64,000 nucleotides of DNA from Hypomyces perniciosus (GCA_008477525.1 SPDT01000013.1:667501-731500), one strand, 5' to 3'; positions 33,093 to 47,239 are shown, counted from the stretch's first letter. A program made the numbers and translations. Notes: a model not told the origin generated them from the letters alone.

Positions 33093-33480
33093 TGTCATGA
33101 CCCAACTATATTGAAGACCTAGTTACAGGATTATAGTAGAATATCGGAACCTTTAACCAATCACTAACAGATTGCAGCTATAAGCGCAATCCTATAAAAA
33201 GGATTACTATATAAAGCTATAATCCTGGATTATTAGGATCACTATAATCTAAACAATCTAAATATATTTACTATATATTTCCTTTATAAATAAAACTAGA
33301 TAAACTATAATTATTTGGTATAGTTATTTAAATAATTATCAATATATTGTATTTACTAGAATTACCTATGCTATAGAACTATAACTATATTACCCTATTT
33401 AGTATTTATCTTTAACCTCTTTATTAATATAAACCTATAAACTTTAATTTATTGTTTAAGAATTAACCTAAATTATTATA
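33093..33480 (+). repeat. Gypsy-1B 5' LTR (388 bp)
   Basis: Starts TGTCATGACCCAACTATATT and aligns at every position with 40298-40685 through C/T and G/A substitutions. Confidence 0.9.
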
Positions 33481-33699
33481 TATTAATAACTTTTATTTAA
33501 AAGGCTATTAAAAATCTTAAATAATACTATAAATATATCCGCTACAGTATCCTTTTTTAATAATTTTAATACTTTACCTTTTACTTTACTTCTTTATAAA
33601 AAATAAAACTATAATAAAGACAATAAAATAAATAAAAGTAAAGATAAAGATAAGGTTAAGAAAATAGAATCACTTTATATTTATATAAAGGAAGCCTTT

Positions 33700-36600
33700 T
33701 AATATATAAAAGTTAACTGTATAAAATAGGAATAATATCATTAATATTTAATCGCTAAAAATATTAAACTTTAGTAAATAATTTATTAACAGTAAATAGC
33801 TATTATAGACTTATAAAACTAAGCATTACCTAAATTTACTTTAAACCCTATACTAAACCTTAAAGGGAATTAACCTTTAAAGGATTTAAAAGAATCGCTT
33901 AAAATATAACCCTTTAAGTATTTCGATAAAAGTACTATAGCACTTTAATTATTTTTTACTTAATTATGTAGCTATTTTATTTATTTTTTAACCAGCTTTT
34001 ATATAAAAACTAGTAAAGTTCTTTTAACTGCTAGATAACTTAAAGGAAACGCCTTAAAACAGTTGAAATTTATTTAAAGGGATTTCTTTAAAAATAAAGT
34101 TAAAGTTACTAAGTAAATATAAATTATATTTACTAGTTATAATCGGTTTAAAGAAGAGTTAAAGAATATCTTTATTAATATTAATAAAGAATATATTACA
34201 GAAAATAAATTTATAAATTTAATTTAAAAAGGAAAATACTTTAACTATATTATATACTTTAAAAACTATATTTTTAAAGTTAAATAAAAAAACTCTGCTT
34301 TTATTAAATACTTTTATAATAGATTTGAGCCAAAAGTTAAAAGGGAAGCCTATAAGTTCCTTTATAAGAAAGGGATTATTAAGTTTATTAAAATAGATAT
34401 AAATACAAATAATTTACTTTATAAACTTTATTTAAATATAAAGAAAAGATAATAGTAATTTAAATAGGTTTATAAATATTAACGATATATAAATTAAAAT
34501 AAAAAGCGATAAAAATATATTATTAACTTTAATAATAAAAGATTTAATTATATAGATTTAAATACTATTTAAAAAGGAAAGGTAAAGGTTATTTATTATA
34601 ACTATAATAAATTAAAATACTTTTTAAAGGATTATAAACCTTTATAAAAGCTGAGAATTAATAAACTTTAAAAACTTATACTAGAACTTAAATAAAAGGT
34701 TAATATAGTTTTAAAGATTATTAATTATATATTACTTAATTAAACTATATACTATAATAATAGCTGCTTTACTTATAAATCTAATAAAGATAAAAGCAGA
34801 TAATACTTAAAATAATTAAAAAGATATTTATAATAAATTAAAAGAGATATTAATTAAAATTTGAATCTTTAACTTTTAAAGGTATTTTTAAAGAAAATAA
34901 AGTAAATAGGTATTTACTATATTTAGACAGTTTAATAGAATAAAACCTAAACTTTAATTATATAGGGTTAAATAAAGATAATAGTATGTTAAATAAATAT
35001 ATAATTACTGTGATTAATTATTAATATTTTAATTAAGTTACTATAAGTAATAAAAAGTAGATTAATAGCAGTAACTTTAATGATACAAATAAAAAAAACC
35101 TTTTATAATATAAACTATTATTATATAATGCTATACTTTTAGAACTAGAAAATATACTGCCTATCAATAGTAACTTTAAAGGTAAATTAAATAAATATTA
35201 CCTCAATTTAATTAAAAGAGTAATTATAGGTATATAATAAAATAAAATACATTTACGCCTATATAAATAGCTTTATATATAAAATAAAGCAAATAATAAA
35301 AAAGCTATTAAAGCTATTTTAGCTGCTTTAGCTATATAAATAGAACTTATATATTTTTATATATAAAGAGACTATACTGTAAATAATTTTATTTATAAAA
35401 CGCACCATATTATATCCTAGGATATTTAGATTATATATAAATATATAATATATTTTTAAGAAAGAGTAATATATAATATATTCTTGATTAAGATTTTATT
35501 TTATATTATAGCATAAATATATAAGTATAATACTTTTAAAGAATAGATTATAATTATATAGTATTAAAACTTTGAAATTATTATTATTAAATTAAATACT
35601 AAAACCTTAAAAGAATATTATTAGCTATAAAGACTTAAAAGATATAAGTTTAAAGGATATTATATTTACTATTAAAAGAAATTAATAAAGTAATACTTTT
35701 ACTATAATAAAAGCTTTAAATATAATAACACTATGTAAAATATAATAGCTTAAAATATATTATATATAAACGACATAAATTATAAAATTAATATTTATAA
35801 TAAACTAATAATATTTTATATTTATTACTAGGCTATATATATTATGAAAGGGATAAGTATACTAGTTATTTACAGGAAACGCTTTAAAAGTAGTAAATAT
35901 AAAAGTATATAAACTATAAACCTGCCTTAAAAGATAAAAGGATTAATTAAATTATAAAGGAGCTGCATTAAAATTAATTTAATTTTATTATTTATAAAAA
36001 ACTGCTTTTAATAGGAAAAAGTAGTATTTACTTTAAAGAACTTTAATTAACTGCAAAATCGATATAAAAAGAGAGGAATTAAGAAATAATTAATATTCCT
36101 TATAAAAAGGCTATAAGGCAATAATTAATAAATTATATCTTTTAAAATATTAAATAATAAACGTAATAATAAAGATTTATTATATTTTAAGTTAAAGATA
36201 ATAGTGAAAGGATATTAGTTATATATATTAATAAATAGCGCAGTAATAGGCAATTTTATTGCATTTATAACTATAAATTGCCTATAGTTACTTTAAAAAG
36301 AAGAAACTGAACTATATTAACTTTATTAAATAAAAAGAAAAGCTTTTATATATACTAGTAAATAGGTTAAGTAAAAGATTAATTATTTTAAATTTAAAAT
36401 TACTAAATATAAAGAGTAGTTTTTTGCGAAATAGTAAATATTAATAAATATAATATTATTTGTAATTATTTTTAATTAAAATATAATAACTTTAATATTA
36501 ACTAAAAGAAAGGCTAGCTTTATTAGTGTAATAGTAAAGCTTTTTTAGCGATTAAAACTATTAAAAAGGTTTTAATTGCAGGGCAGAAATTTTATATAAA

Positions 36601-39600
36601 ACCCTTAAATATACTAAAAAAAGGAATTAAAAAAGTTACCTTTAATTTAATTACAGAAATAATCTACCTAAAAATAAAACTTAAATAAAGTAAAGGAAAA
36701 ATAAATAAAGTTAAAGAATAATTGCCTTTTTATAAAAAGTATTTAATAATATTAATAAAATGCTTAAAATAAAAAGCCTTAAAACAGCAGTATTATTAAA
36801 ATAGCTATAAAATATCTTTAAAGAATACTAAAAGTATAATAAACTGTTTAAAGAGACACTTAATATTAAGCGATTAAAATATAATTAATAGGATTATATA
36901 ATTAAATTTAAAAATAATATAAATATTATTATTTATAACATTCATAATTTAAATAAAAGAGGTAAATTATAATTAATTATAGACTATTAATAGCTTAATA
37001 AAGCTACTATTAAAAATAAAACTCTATTACTATTAATTATAAAATTATAGAATAAACCATATAGGAAAAGTAATTTATAGTATTAGACTTTAAAGGCAGT
37101 TATAACCTTATTTAAATTAAAGAGGGATATAAATAAATAACTGCATTTTAAATTAAATATAGCTTATTCAAATACTTAATTATACCTTTTAATTTTATTA
37201 ATACCCCTGTAATATTTGAAAAGGTAATTAATAATATATTAAAAGAATATTTTAATATTTTTATAGTTAATTACTTAGATAATCTTTTAATCTTTTTAAA
37301 TACCTTTAAAGAATATAGAGTATATATTTATAAAGTATTATAAATATTATAAAATATTAAATAATTTATAAAACTAAAGAAATATAAATTCTATATATAG
37401 AAAAATTTCTTTTATAGTATATTATTACCTTTAAAGAAATCTATATAAATTTATTAAAGATATAAGTAGTAAAAGACTAGCTTATATTTATAATAGTGAA
37501 AGAAATTTAAAGGTTTTTAAAATTTATTAATTACTATTAATAATTTATTAAAAACTATAAAAGTATTATATAAACCTTTTATAAATTTACTAAAAGAGAT
37601 TAAAGGTTTTTATAGGCATTAAATATATAAAAAGCCTTTAATAAATTTAAGCAGTTTATTTTAAAAAAACTTATATTTATTATATTTAACTTATTTAACG
37701 AAATAAAAGTTAAAATAAATACTTTTAACTTTATTATGATAGTTTAATTTAATTAAAAAGATAAAAATAATAAATTATACTTTATTACCTTTTACTTTAA
37801 AGCACTATATAGCATAAAATTAAATTACTTAATATATAATAGAGAATTCGTTATTATTTTTTTATATTTAAAGAATAGCAATATTATTTATTAAAAGGAA
37901 TATATAAAGTTAAAGTATATATTAACCATAAAAATATTATATATTTCGCGATAGTTTAATAACTCTTTAAAAAATAAATTTACTATATAGAATACCTTTT
38001 AAAATTCAACTATATTTTAATCTACTAAAGCATTTAAAAATAAATAAATAAATACTTTTAGCAGATAAACTGATTATAACTAAAGAACAATTAAATATAT
38101 TAAGTAGATTTTAAAATAAACCTTTAAAGGATATTATTAATAAATAATACTTTAAGCTATATATAAAGTATTTAGTAATAATATTATATTTTAATATATT
38201 AAAGAGTATTATACTATTTAAAATAATAATAGATTTTTAATATATATAAAGTTTAATAAAGAAAGGATTTAATAATAAAATAAAAAGATTTAGATTTTAA
38301 ATAAACTTTAAAAAGTTATAGTTATAAAAGTTTATTATTATTTAATATATAAAGGTATATATAAAACCTGCAAATAAATATAAAAGTACTTAAAGTTTTA
38401 AAGGTTTAAAAAAGTAATATAAAATATTATTTTTTACTGTATAATATATAGAATAGTTAAACCTTTAAAATATAAACTATACAGTAAACTTTAACCTTTA
38501 CTAGTATTAAAATAACTATAAAAGTTAATTTTATTAGACTTTATTATTAAATTATTATTATTTATTAAATTAAAAATACAGATTAAATATAATAGTATTT
38601 TAATTATTATAGATTAATTTATTAAATACTTTTACTTCCTTTTATATAAAAAAGTAATAAATATAAAGATACTAGCTTATATATTTTTATAATTTATTAC
38701 AGTTAATTATATAATTTTAGCTAAAATTATATCTAACTAAGGATTAGCTTTTGCATTTAAATTCTAGGAAATATTTATAAATGAATTAAATATAAATTAT
38801 AAGTTTAATACTATATATGATTTATAGATAAATAGTTAAATCTAATATATTAATTAAATTATTAAATTTATGTAAAAAGTTATATTAACTTTAATCAAAA
38901 TAATTAAGTAAAGAAGCTACTGACTATATAAATATTTTATAATAGTAATATTTTAAAGTTAACTAGATTTAGCTCTATATATATTAATTACAGCTTTATA
39001 TTAAATATATAAAAAGCATTAAAGAAAGGCCTATATATTAATATATATAAATTAAAGTTAAAAATATAAAGCAGTTATATAAAGAAATATAGGTATACTT
39101 TTACTTTATATAAAAAAGAATAAAGAAATATACTAATAAGTATAGATTAAAGGGATTAATCTTTAAAGAAGGAAATATAGTTTATTTATATTGTTATTTA
39201 CTAAGAAAAAAGACTGTAAATATTAAAATAATATATTTAAGCGATAGATTAAATTTTAAGAACCATAAACTTTACCTAGTTAAAAAGGTTATTTTAGAAG
39301 TTATTTATAAATTTATATTATTAAATAATATTTAGATTTACGTAGTATTTTATATTTTATTATTTAAAAAAAGTATTATAAAATAAATTGGGAAATAGAT
39401 TAATTAGAGATTTAATTAAAGTTTTACTAATTAAAGAGGAATATAAAGTTAAGGAAATTAAGGCTATATATATAGAAAATAATAAATACTAGTATTTAAT
39501 TAAATAAAAGAATTATAAAGAAGAATATAACTTTTAGGAATTTATTAAATATTTATTAAATGGTAAAATTAAATTTAAGTAGTTTTACTAATCTTTAAAA

Positions 39601-40280
39601 TTAAAGGATTTAAATGTATAAAATTATTGCTAAGCTTTAAAGAAGCCTAATCTACTATAATAGGCACTTTTAGTAATTAAAGATTAATTATTACCTTTGC
39701 CTTTTAAATAAATAAAAAGGGCAGTATATTATCCTTTTGGTTTAGACTTTATAACCTTTATTTAAAAAGTTTGGTATATTACTTATATACCTTTTTTTTA
39801 ATATATTAAATACAGTTTAGCTGTCCTGCAGCTATTATAATCTATAATTAAAGCTCTGTTAAGTAAAAGAAAAGACCTTTTAACTTTTTATTTACTTTAT
39901 CCTTTTCCAGCTTAAACTTCTTCTATTGCTTAAATATATATATATCTAGAAAAGTTAATAGAAACATATAAAGGAAAAAAAAGAATATATAAAATAAAGC
40001 AATTAGAATACTATTATAGGAATAGCTTTAATCTATATATTTACTATACTTTAAAGAGTTATTTATTATTTAATAAACTAATTTCTTTTAAAAGTAAAAG
40101 GTATAAAGTATATTAGCGGGATTGCCTTTAAAAAGAATGAAAGAAGTAAGTAAAGTATATTTATTAGATTTATAAGCACGAGGTTTAGTAATATAATCTA
40201 TTATATTATTAATATAAAAAGGGAAAAGAGAATAATGGATAAGACTTATAAGAAATTAATAGGTTTTAGGGATAAAATTA
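33700..40280 (+). pseudogene. Degenerate Gypsy-1B gag-pol with chromodomain
   Basis: Reverse transcriptase: 37,180-37,230 gives a decayed F-x-F-I-N-x-P block, and 37,268-37,300 reads IVNYLDNLLIFL, the YLDD catalytic motif with one Asp changed to Asn. Integrase core: about 38,510-38,990, with WKVILLDFI-like and GLAFAFKF-x-EIFINELNINY segments, the latter equivalent to the S-D-R-G-x-x-F-x-S-x-F-W region. Chromodomain: about 39,466-39,560, reading YLIK-stop-KNYKEEYNF (Trp to stop). The order gag-RT-RNase H-integrase-chromodomain is that of fungal chromoviruses. Stops occur throughout; no working enzyme is encoded. Confidence 0.75.
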
Positions 40281-40297
40281 ATAAAAGGGGGATATTA

Positions 40298-40685
40298 TAT
40301 TATAATTTAATTATATCGAAGACTTGGTTATAGGATTACGGCAGAATATCGGAACCTTTAACTAATTACTGACAAATTGCGGCTATAAGCGCGATCCTAT
40401 AAGAAAGATTACTATATAGAACTATAATCCTAGATTATTAGGATTATTATAATCTAAACAATCTAAATATATTTATTATATATTTCGTTTATATATAAAA
40501 CTAAATAAATTATGATTATTTAATATAGTTATTTAAATAGTTATTAATAAATTGCATTTACTAGAACCATTTGTTCTATAGAATTGTAACTATATTACTT
40601 TATTTAGTATTTATTTTTAACCTTTCTGTTCATATAATCGTATAAACCTTGGCTTATCCCTTAAAAATTAACCCTAATCGTTACA
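40298..40685 (+). repeat. Gypsy-1B 3' LTR (388 bp)
   Basis: Starts TATTATAATTTAATTATATC (RIP form of the 5' LTR start) and ends CTAATCGTTACA, followed by the ATATA duplication. Confidence 0.9.
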
Positions 40686-42167
40686 ATATACTAAAAAGAA
40701 TTAAAAAAGTTATTTTTAATTGAATTATAGAAATAATTTATTTAAAAATAAAATTTAAGTAAAATAAAAGAAAGGATAAAGAAATTTAAGAAAAAATTGC
40801 CTTTTTATAGAAAGTATTTAATAATATTAATAAAATATTTAATATAAAAAGCTTTGAAGTAGTATTATTAATAAGATAACGGTAAAATATATTAACAGAA
40901 TACTAGAAATATAATGAACGATTTATAGAAATATTTAATATTAAATTACTAGAATATAGTTAATAAAACAATATAATTAAATTTAAAGATAATATAAATA
41001 CTACCTTTGATAAAGTTTATAATTTAAATAAAAAAAAGTTTAAAAGCTTATATAATTATTTAAATAATATATTAGCTAAAAGGTATATTTAATTATTTTT
41101 ATTAAAAGTAGGCTGTTTTATTATATTTATATTAAAGAAAAAAAGTAAATTATAATTAATTATAGATTATTAATAGTTTAATAAAGCTACTATTAAAGAT
41201 AAAACCCTATTACTATTAATTATAAAATTAAAAGATAGACTATATAGGAAAAAGTAGTCTTTGGCATTAAGCCTTAAAAGTATATATAGCTTTATTTAAA
41301 TTAAAGAAGGATATAAATAAATAACTGCCTTTTAAACTAAATATAATTTATTTAAATATTTAATTATACCTTTTAGCTTGATTAATACACTTATAATATT
41401 TTAAAAAGATTAATACTATATTAAAAGAATAGTTTAATATCTTTATAGTTATTTATTTAAATAATATTTTTATTTCTTTTAAATACCTTTAAAGAATATA
41501 AACGATATATATATAAAGGATTATAAATATTATAAAATATTAAACTATTTATAAATATAAAGAAATATAAATTTTATATATAAAAAATTACTTTTTTAAA
41601 GTATATTATTACTTTTAAAGAAATCTATATAAATCTATTAAAGCTATAAGCAGTAAAGGACTAGCCGATAGTTATAATAACTAAAAAGGTTTAAAACTTT
41701 TTAAAATTTATTAACTATTATTAATAATTTATTACAAATTATAAGAGTATTATATATATTCTCTATAAATTTACTACAAAGAATTAAAAGACTTTATAGG
41801 TATTAAATATATAAAAAGCTTTTAATAAACTTAAATAGCTTAGTTTAAAAAGACCTATATTTATTATATTTACTGTATGTAATATACTTAAAGAAATTAA
41901 AATTAAAATAAATATATTTAATTTTAATATTAAAGTTGAATTTAATAAATAAAATAGAAATAGAAAATTATACTTTATTGCCTTTTACTTTAAAGCTTTA
42001 TCTAATATAAAATTAAATTATTAAAATAAAGATAAAAATTAAATATAATAGTATTTTAATAATTATTAATCAATTAATTAAATACTTTTACATTTTTTTA
42101 TATAAAAAAGTAATATATATAAAAATACTAGTTTATATACTTGTATAATTTATTATAGTTAATTATA

Positions 42168-42433
42168 TATTGGGTTAAGTAGGCCGGGGCCCTACCGCTT
42201 ATTAGCGCTAGGGAGCTTTTATCTGCTATATAAGTAGATATAAGCTGATATATATATCGCATAAGCGATATATCAGACTATGTAGGCGCTTATAAAGCGC
42301 CTATATATAGCTTCTTCTTTATATTAGCTATATATATATATAGCGAGGCCATTATAGTATATTCTCTTTTATAGAATTAAGCTTTATTTCCTATCTCTCT
42401 ATACTTTATATAGCTATACTGCGCTCCGCTATA
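42168..42433 (+). repeat. Copia-1B 5' LTR
   Basis: Starts TATTGGGTTAAGTAGGCCGG and ends near GCGCTCCGCTATA. The hairpin array is still visible in decayed form (for example arms TAGGCGCT and AGCGCCTA near 42,290). Confidence 0.87.
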
Positions 42434-43099
42434 ATTATAAGCCTAGGTAATAACTATTAAAGTTATTAGAAACTTTTACTTTAATATTATATCTCTTTTT
42501 ATACCCTTTACCTTTACCTTTAAGCTGCTAAAGTTATCTTTTATAATAGATAGCGTAAAAGATATTGCTTTTATAAAGCTGGAATTAATAGTTTAATAGA
42601 TTAAATAGATTACTATTTTAACTAACTATATAACTACTATTAAGGTTTAGAATAGGATTAATTTTAATTTCCCCGATTAGCTAAATAACTATTTCCCTGC
42701 TATTAGGCCATTTACTTTAATAGAAGTAAAGGAGTATATAGTATAAAAGTTTAGTTTTAATGCCTCTGCAGTAGATATCTCTGCTTACTATAATAATATA
42801 CTTTAAGAGCATTAGTTTAATATTACTTTAAATAAAGAGAAGAGGAAGGCTAGCGATATAATTTTAAATTAAATCTAGAAGACAGTTAACTTTAGTATTA
42901 ATATGTTAGTTTTAGTAAACTTTAAAGCCGCAGCTTTAGCCTTTACTGCTATTAAAGTAGCCTATAATAATAATAAAGACTTTAATATTAAATTTACTAT
43001 TTACTAAATTATTAGGAAGTTTAAAGACTAATTAGCTCCTTGTAAAGATATAATATATAAGGAAGTATATCTATTTTATTAATATATATTATATAAAGT

Positions 43100-43679
43100 T
43101 GTTAAAAAGGAGGGCTAAAAAGCAAGGATTTTTGTATAATTGGGTAACCTTCCTATTCTGGCTAGACCCGGAATTAGGCCCGACGCTAGGACCGAGTTCC
43201 GGAGGAACTTCGGTGTAAGTCAGGAAATTTCTGTTATCCTTAACGATAATAATTGAGCTAGGATCGGCTACCCCGCCTACCCTAGACTCAATACAATGGG
43301 CATAATGGCCATTGTGAAAAATCTGACTAAAATGGTTTCCTGTTTATATGGCCGTGAGTCGATTTGACTGATTTTATATACAAATGAATTTTGCGGAAAA
43401 TAGGAATGCGGCCATAAACCTAATTCTGCCACTGTACACCTATTATTAGGTCGGAGGACTATTGTAGAAGACAAAGCTATTGTTTATATAATTACTTCTA
43501 CACCAGCGGCATATTATTAGATATTCTATAGCTTTCTAGCTATTAGTTCAGTTACAATTTAATTGTTTATTTATTGTTAACCTAACTAGACTCTCAGTTG
43601 TTTCCTTATTGCTGTATTGTATGCAGTTTCCTAGAAGCTATATATAAATGAGGTTCAGTATAACCTTGTTATTTTAACA
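43100..43679 (+). repeat. Copia-2E 5' LTR (580 bp)
   Basis: TGTTAAAAAGGAGGGC to TTATTTTAACA. It differs from the 3' LTR by a few dozen transitions at most. A 65-codon antisense open frame (43277-43474) recurs at the same place in the 3' LTR only because the LTRs are copies. Confidence 0.92.
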
Positions 43680-43694
43680 GGTTATGAGCCCGGG
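43680..43694 (+). promoter_or_regulatory. Copia-2E primer-binding site
   Basis: GGTTATGAGCCCGGG immediately follows the 5' LTR. Its complement contains GGGCTCATAACC, the anticodon-stem/loop sequence of initiator tRNA-Met, so priming by a half-tRNA is likely, as in other Copia elements. Confidence 0.7.
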
Positions 43695-44049
43695 AGAGTT
43701 TTCCTTGGGTCTCTATTAGTGGATTTTTCTAGTAGTTACAGCACTTCCCTTAGCGCTACTACAGCATTTACAGCGGGTTTTTATAGTGCTTATCCTAGCA
43801 TTTATAGCACTTCCCTTAGCGCTACTACAGCACTTATAGCGGGTTTTTATAGTGCTTATTTTAATGCTTATATCAGCACTTTTAGGATTTTTTAGCTATT
43901 TGAAGCTATTCCTAGGCTTCTACTGTAAATACTGTTACAGTTACAGTAATACTACTTATATTACTATTTTTATATACTATATAGTATATTCCTTATTTTA
44001 ATAGGATATAGGTTTAACGTTAGCAGTATAAGTCGACCTATTAGGGCTC

Positions 44050-45270
44050 CTAGTAGCCCTATTTCCTTAATTGAGGATAATAGCTCTCCCCGGCAGTAAA
44101 GGGATCTATTTATTTAGGTGTAGAATATAGAATAAGAGCTTTAGGTATAGAGGGCTTTTACTGAGACAGTTAAAGCACAGCTAGAGGGTCAGAATAACAC
44201 TATGACTTAGTTAAATAACACTCTAGCTAGCCTAGCTGCTGCTATTTCAGGTCTTTAATCTCAATAGACTACCAGTCCAATAGAAATTAATCCTATAGCA
44301 CCTATTTCAGTGCTAATACAAGCTCCTACTCCTATTCCTATACCAGTTTAGGTTCTATTTATATTTATTCCTTAACCCTAAAATACTATTTCTACTTTAA
44401 ATAGTAATTTTATTAAAGAGGTATTAAAAAAAGTCTATAGCTTTCCAGAAAGCTATAAGCTAGTAGGTCTTAATAATTTTAATTAGTGGAAACAGTCCCT
44501 AAGTATTATATTAAGGGCTATAGATTACTATACTCTTATAGAAAATCCTATAGTTACTGATTCCCTATTTGACTTAGAATAGGCCCTGTTATTTATACTA
44601 ATTAAAGATAGTTTAACAGCTATTCCTGCTGTATCCATTGCTTGGATTTAAAGCCTAAAAGAAGCATTTTTAGTATTAAAGAGATAATATAGTTATTCTA
44701 ATACTCTGCAGAGAGACTCCCTTTATAGGGAATTTCACTTATTAAATTACAGTAATTATAAAGGATCTTTAACTAAATTTAATGCTATTTTTAATGGCTT
44801 ATTAGCTAAGCTAGCTATTTTAAAGGTTAATATTAATATACTAGACTAAGTAAATTAATATTTAAATTCCCTAGAAAAGACTTTTCCTTAATAGGCTAAG
44901 AGAATTAGAGGAACTATTAGATTTAGTAGAGCTATTAGGCAATCTACTGAAGGTTTCAATATTCAGTTCCTTATAGCAGATATATTAGAAGAGACTAGGA
45001 ATCTATCTTTTACTGCACATAAAGTTAACAAGGCCTCGGGCCCTTTTAAGTCCCTTAAAGATTAAAGGCCAGCTTCTAATTCCAATAAAAGGAAAGGAAA
45101 TCAGAAGAATCAAAGAAATCACAAGAATCAGAAGAACCAGAAGCAAACTATAGAGGATACTGCTTTTACTAGTATATATTATTTAGCTACTAGGGAGTAT
45201 AGCGTAGAAGAGCTGTCAGAAGAGTCTTTTACTGAATCTATTAGTAGTTTAGATAGTAATTGAGATCTTC
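44050..45270 (+). pseudogene. Copia-2E gag
   Basis: The reading frame near 44,400-44,560 gives KKVYSFPESYKLVGLNNFN followed by a stop and WKQSLSIIL. This corresponds to the N-terminal gag block L-x-x-x-N-Y-x-x-W of Copia capsids. About 45,080-45,170 encodes a run of Asn, Gln, Lys and His-rich residues in place of a clear zinc knuckle, likely the RNA-binding tail. Acidic residues then follow to about 45,260. Several TAA/TAG interrupt it. No Cys-His knuckle is visible. Confidence 0.65.
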
Positions 45271-45369
45271 TATATACCTTAAATGCTAAAAAAGGCAAAA
45301 AGCCTTTTAAGCCTTCTAAATCTTCTAAAAAACCTAAATCCTTTAGACTTCCTATTCAGGATAGTCTAT

Positions 45370-46870
45370 TATATAATACTAGATCTATAGTTTATATAGT
45401 TAACTCTAAGAAATAGTTTATAGACTATAGACCTAATAAAGGGGACCTAGGTATTGTCTATACTGGTAGGGGCCCTGTTACCTTTAAGGGAATAGGTATA
45501 GCTACTTTTAATATCTTTAATAAAGATAATAACTATAAAGAGATAAAATTGCTAAATACCCTTTATTGCCTATAGCTAGATATAAACCTTATAAGTGGTT
45601 TAAGGCATTATTAAGTTAGAGGATATATACAGTATAATACTCTTTTTATAAAAACTATACAGCTAATAGGGCTATTAAATCCCTTAAAATATAGTTTTTT
45701 CCTTACAATTAAAGGATATACTATACTATACAGCTATATAAATAGCTATAGAGCTTATAGTTTTATACAGGTTTAAATTCCTGCTATTAGCAAGGAAAAG
45801 GCTTAGGAATATATCGCTATTCCAGAAGCAACAGCTTTGAAAAAACAATTAACTAGATCTAGTCCTGGGCTTATAAAGAAGAATAATCTTAAGGGAAAGG
45901 ATCTCTCTAAACTCCCTGAAACCCTAGGCTAAGTGGAGGAAAAGGGGCCTTGTATACCCCTATTGCCTAAGGAAATAGGGGGGAATAAGCCTATAGAGGA
46001 TACCCTTGTAGAGGAAAGGCCCTGTGTGTTTAGGGAATCCTTTATTACTGAAGATCTAGAAGTTGTTAAGCTATCTAAACTAGAGGGAGATACTATTATT
46101 AATAGTAATTCTAGCTATAAACTGCTGAAGCTAGCCCTCTTATAGCATAAAAGACTAGGTTATATCAGTTTAAGTCTGCTAAAGAAGACGGCTAAAATAA
46201 TTACTGGAATTCTTAACTTTAATTCTATTAAAGAGACTGAATTCCACTGCCTAGCGTATAATAAGGGAAAAGCTATTAAGAGGCTTTATTTAAAGCCAAT
46301 TCCTGATCCACTAGCCTCTCTAGATTATCTAAAAGCTAATACTTTCTCTATAAAGCTAGTGCCTTATAATAAAGCCCCTATTAGTCTTTTAATTATTAAT
46401 AGAAAATCAAGATATAGGTGGCTATTCCTTTTAAGAGATCGTAATAGACCTACCCTTCTAGCTACTATATAAGGCTTTATAAATAGCCTGAAAACGCAGT
46501 ATAACCGGTATTTTAAGGAATTTTATTATAATAGCGGAAAGGAAATTAATCAGGAATTTTAGACCTAGTTCTTTTCCTTAAGAATTATATATTCCTATAG
46601 CAGCCTTTATATTTATAAGCAGAATAGTCTAATAGAATACTCTATTAGAGTTTTATTAAATAGGCTATAGGCTATTATTATAGCAGCTAACCTGTTATTA
46701 TATCTCTGGAATTTTATTATTACTGCAGTTTTTAAATTAATTAACTATACAGCTATTACTAATAAAGACTCTACCCTTTATTAAAAATTATATAAAGACC
46801 TAGACTTTAATAAGGATTATAAGCTTAATCTGCAAAGATATAGGATTATTGGCTTTTATTGTAAGGTATT
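45370..46870 (+). pseudogene. Copia-2E protease and integrase
   Basis: Protease: near 45,385-45,560 the frame reads TRSIVYIVNSKK, then DYRPNKGDLGIVYTGRG and FKGIGIATFNI, in the position and style of the Copia protease (the catalytic D-S-G decayed to N-S-K). A 70-codon open stretch (45933-46145) then leads into HKRLGYISLSLLKK and FHCLAYNKGKAIK, the pre-integrase H...C-x2-[CY] finger. Integrase core: RYRWLFLLRDRN near 46,411-46,440, then KGFINSLKTQYNRYFKEFYY and EYSIRVLLNRLQAIIIAANL toward 46,700. Stops and acidic-residue losses show it is inactive. Confidence 0.78.
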
Positions 46871-47239
46871 TGTTCTGTAAGAATAAAGGGCTAAAGGCTA
46901 TAAATTAGCCTCTAGGACTGAAACTGGGAGACTGCTAGCAGTTTTAGGTAATAATACTTATCTTATCTATATTCCAACTAGATATATAGTCTTTAAATTG
47001 TTAACTATAAAGCTGTATAAAGATAAGATTCCTAAGCTTTAAATCCTAAAGCTTACTATAGGTTAGGATAATAAGGAATTACAGGGAGAAATAGAGCTAG
47101 ATTCATTAAATCAAATAATTCCTAGCTCTCAGGATATTAATCCTTTACTCCCTGACCTTATTCTAAAGGGAGTACCTACTGCTATTCCCCCTATTCCTAT
47201 ACTAGTTATATAAGACTCTACTATTATAGAGGATCTAAT

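Larger units (their letters stand above)
33093..40685 (+). mobile_element. Gypsy-1B: complete-length chromovirus inserted in Gypsy-1C
   Basis: Two 388-bp LTRs (33093-33480 and 40298-40685), TSD ATATA (33088-33092 and 40686-40690), and a polypurine tract AAAAGGGGGATAT before the 3' LTR. Total length 7,593 bp, plus orientation. No TGG-type primer site follows the 5' LTR; the adjoining bases (TATTAATAACTTTT) match the same position of Gypsy-1A, so the family uses an atypical or self-priming start. All frames are broken. Confidence 0.9.
32377..42167 (+). mobile_element. Gypsy-1C: outer chromovirus remnant split by Gypsy-1B
   Basis: The segments 32377-33092 and 40686-42167 align with consecutive interior parts of Gypsy-1B (from about 35,890 through RT to integrase). 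Gypsy-1B sits between them with TSD ATATA. Neither LTR remains: the left end abuts a Gypsy-2 LTR fragment and the right end is the Copia-1B LTR. Near 41,440-41,480 the frame reads FIVIYLNNIFI, the decayed RT catalytic block. About 750 bases of the RNase H region are missing near 42,025. Confidence 0.8.

Noticed and set aside
43277..43474. 65-codon minus-strand frame repeated almost identically at 61432-61629
   Set aside because: Both lie at the same position of the two Copia-2E LTRs. Similarity comes from LTR duplication, not protein conservation.
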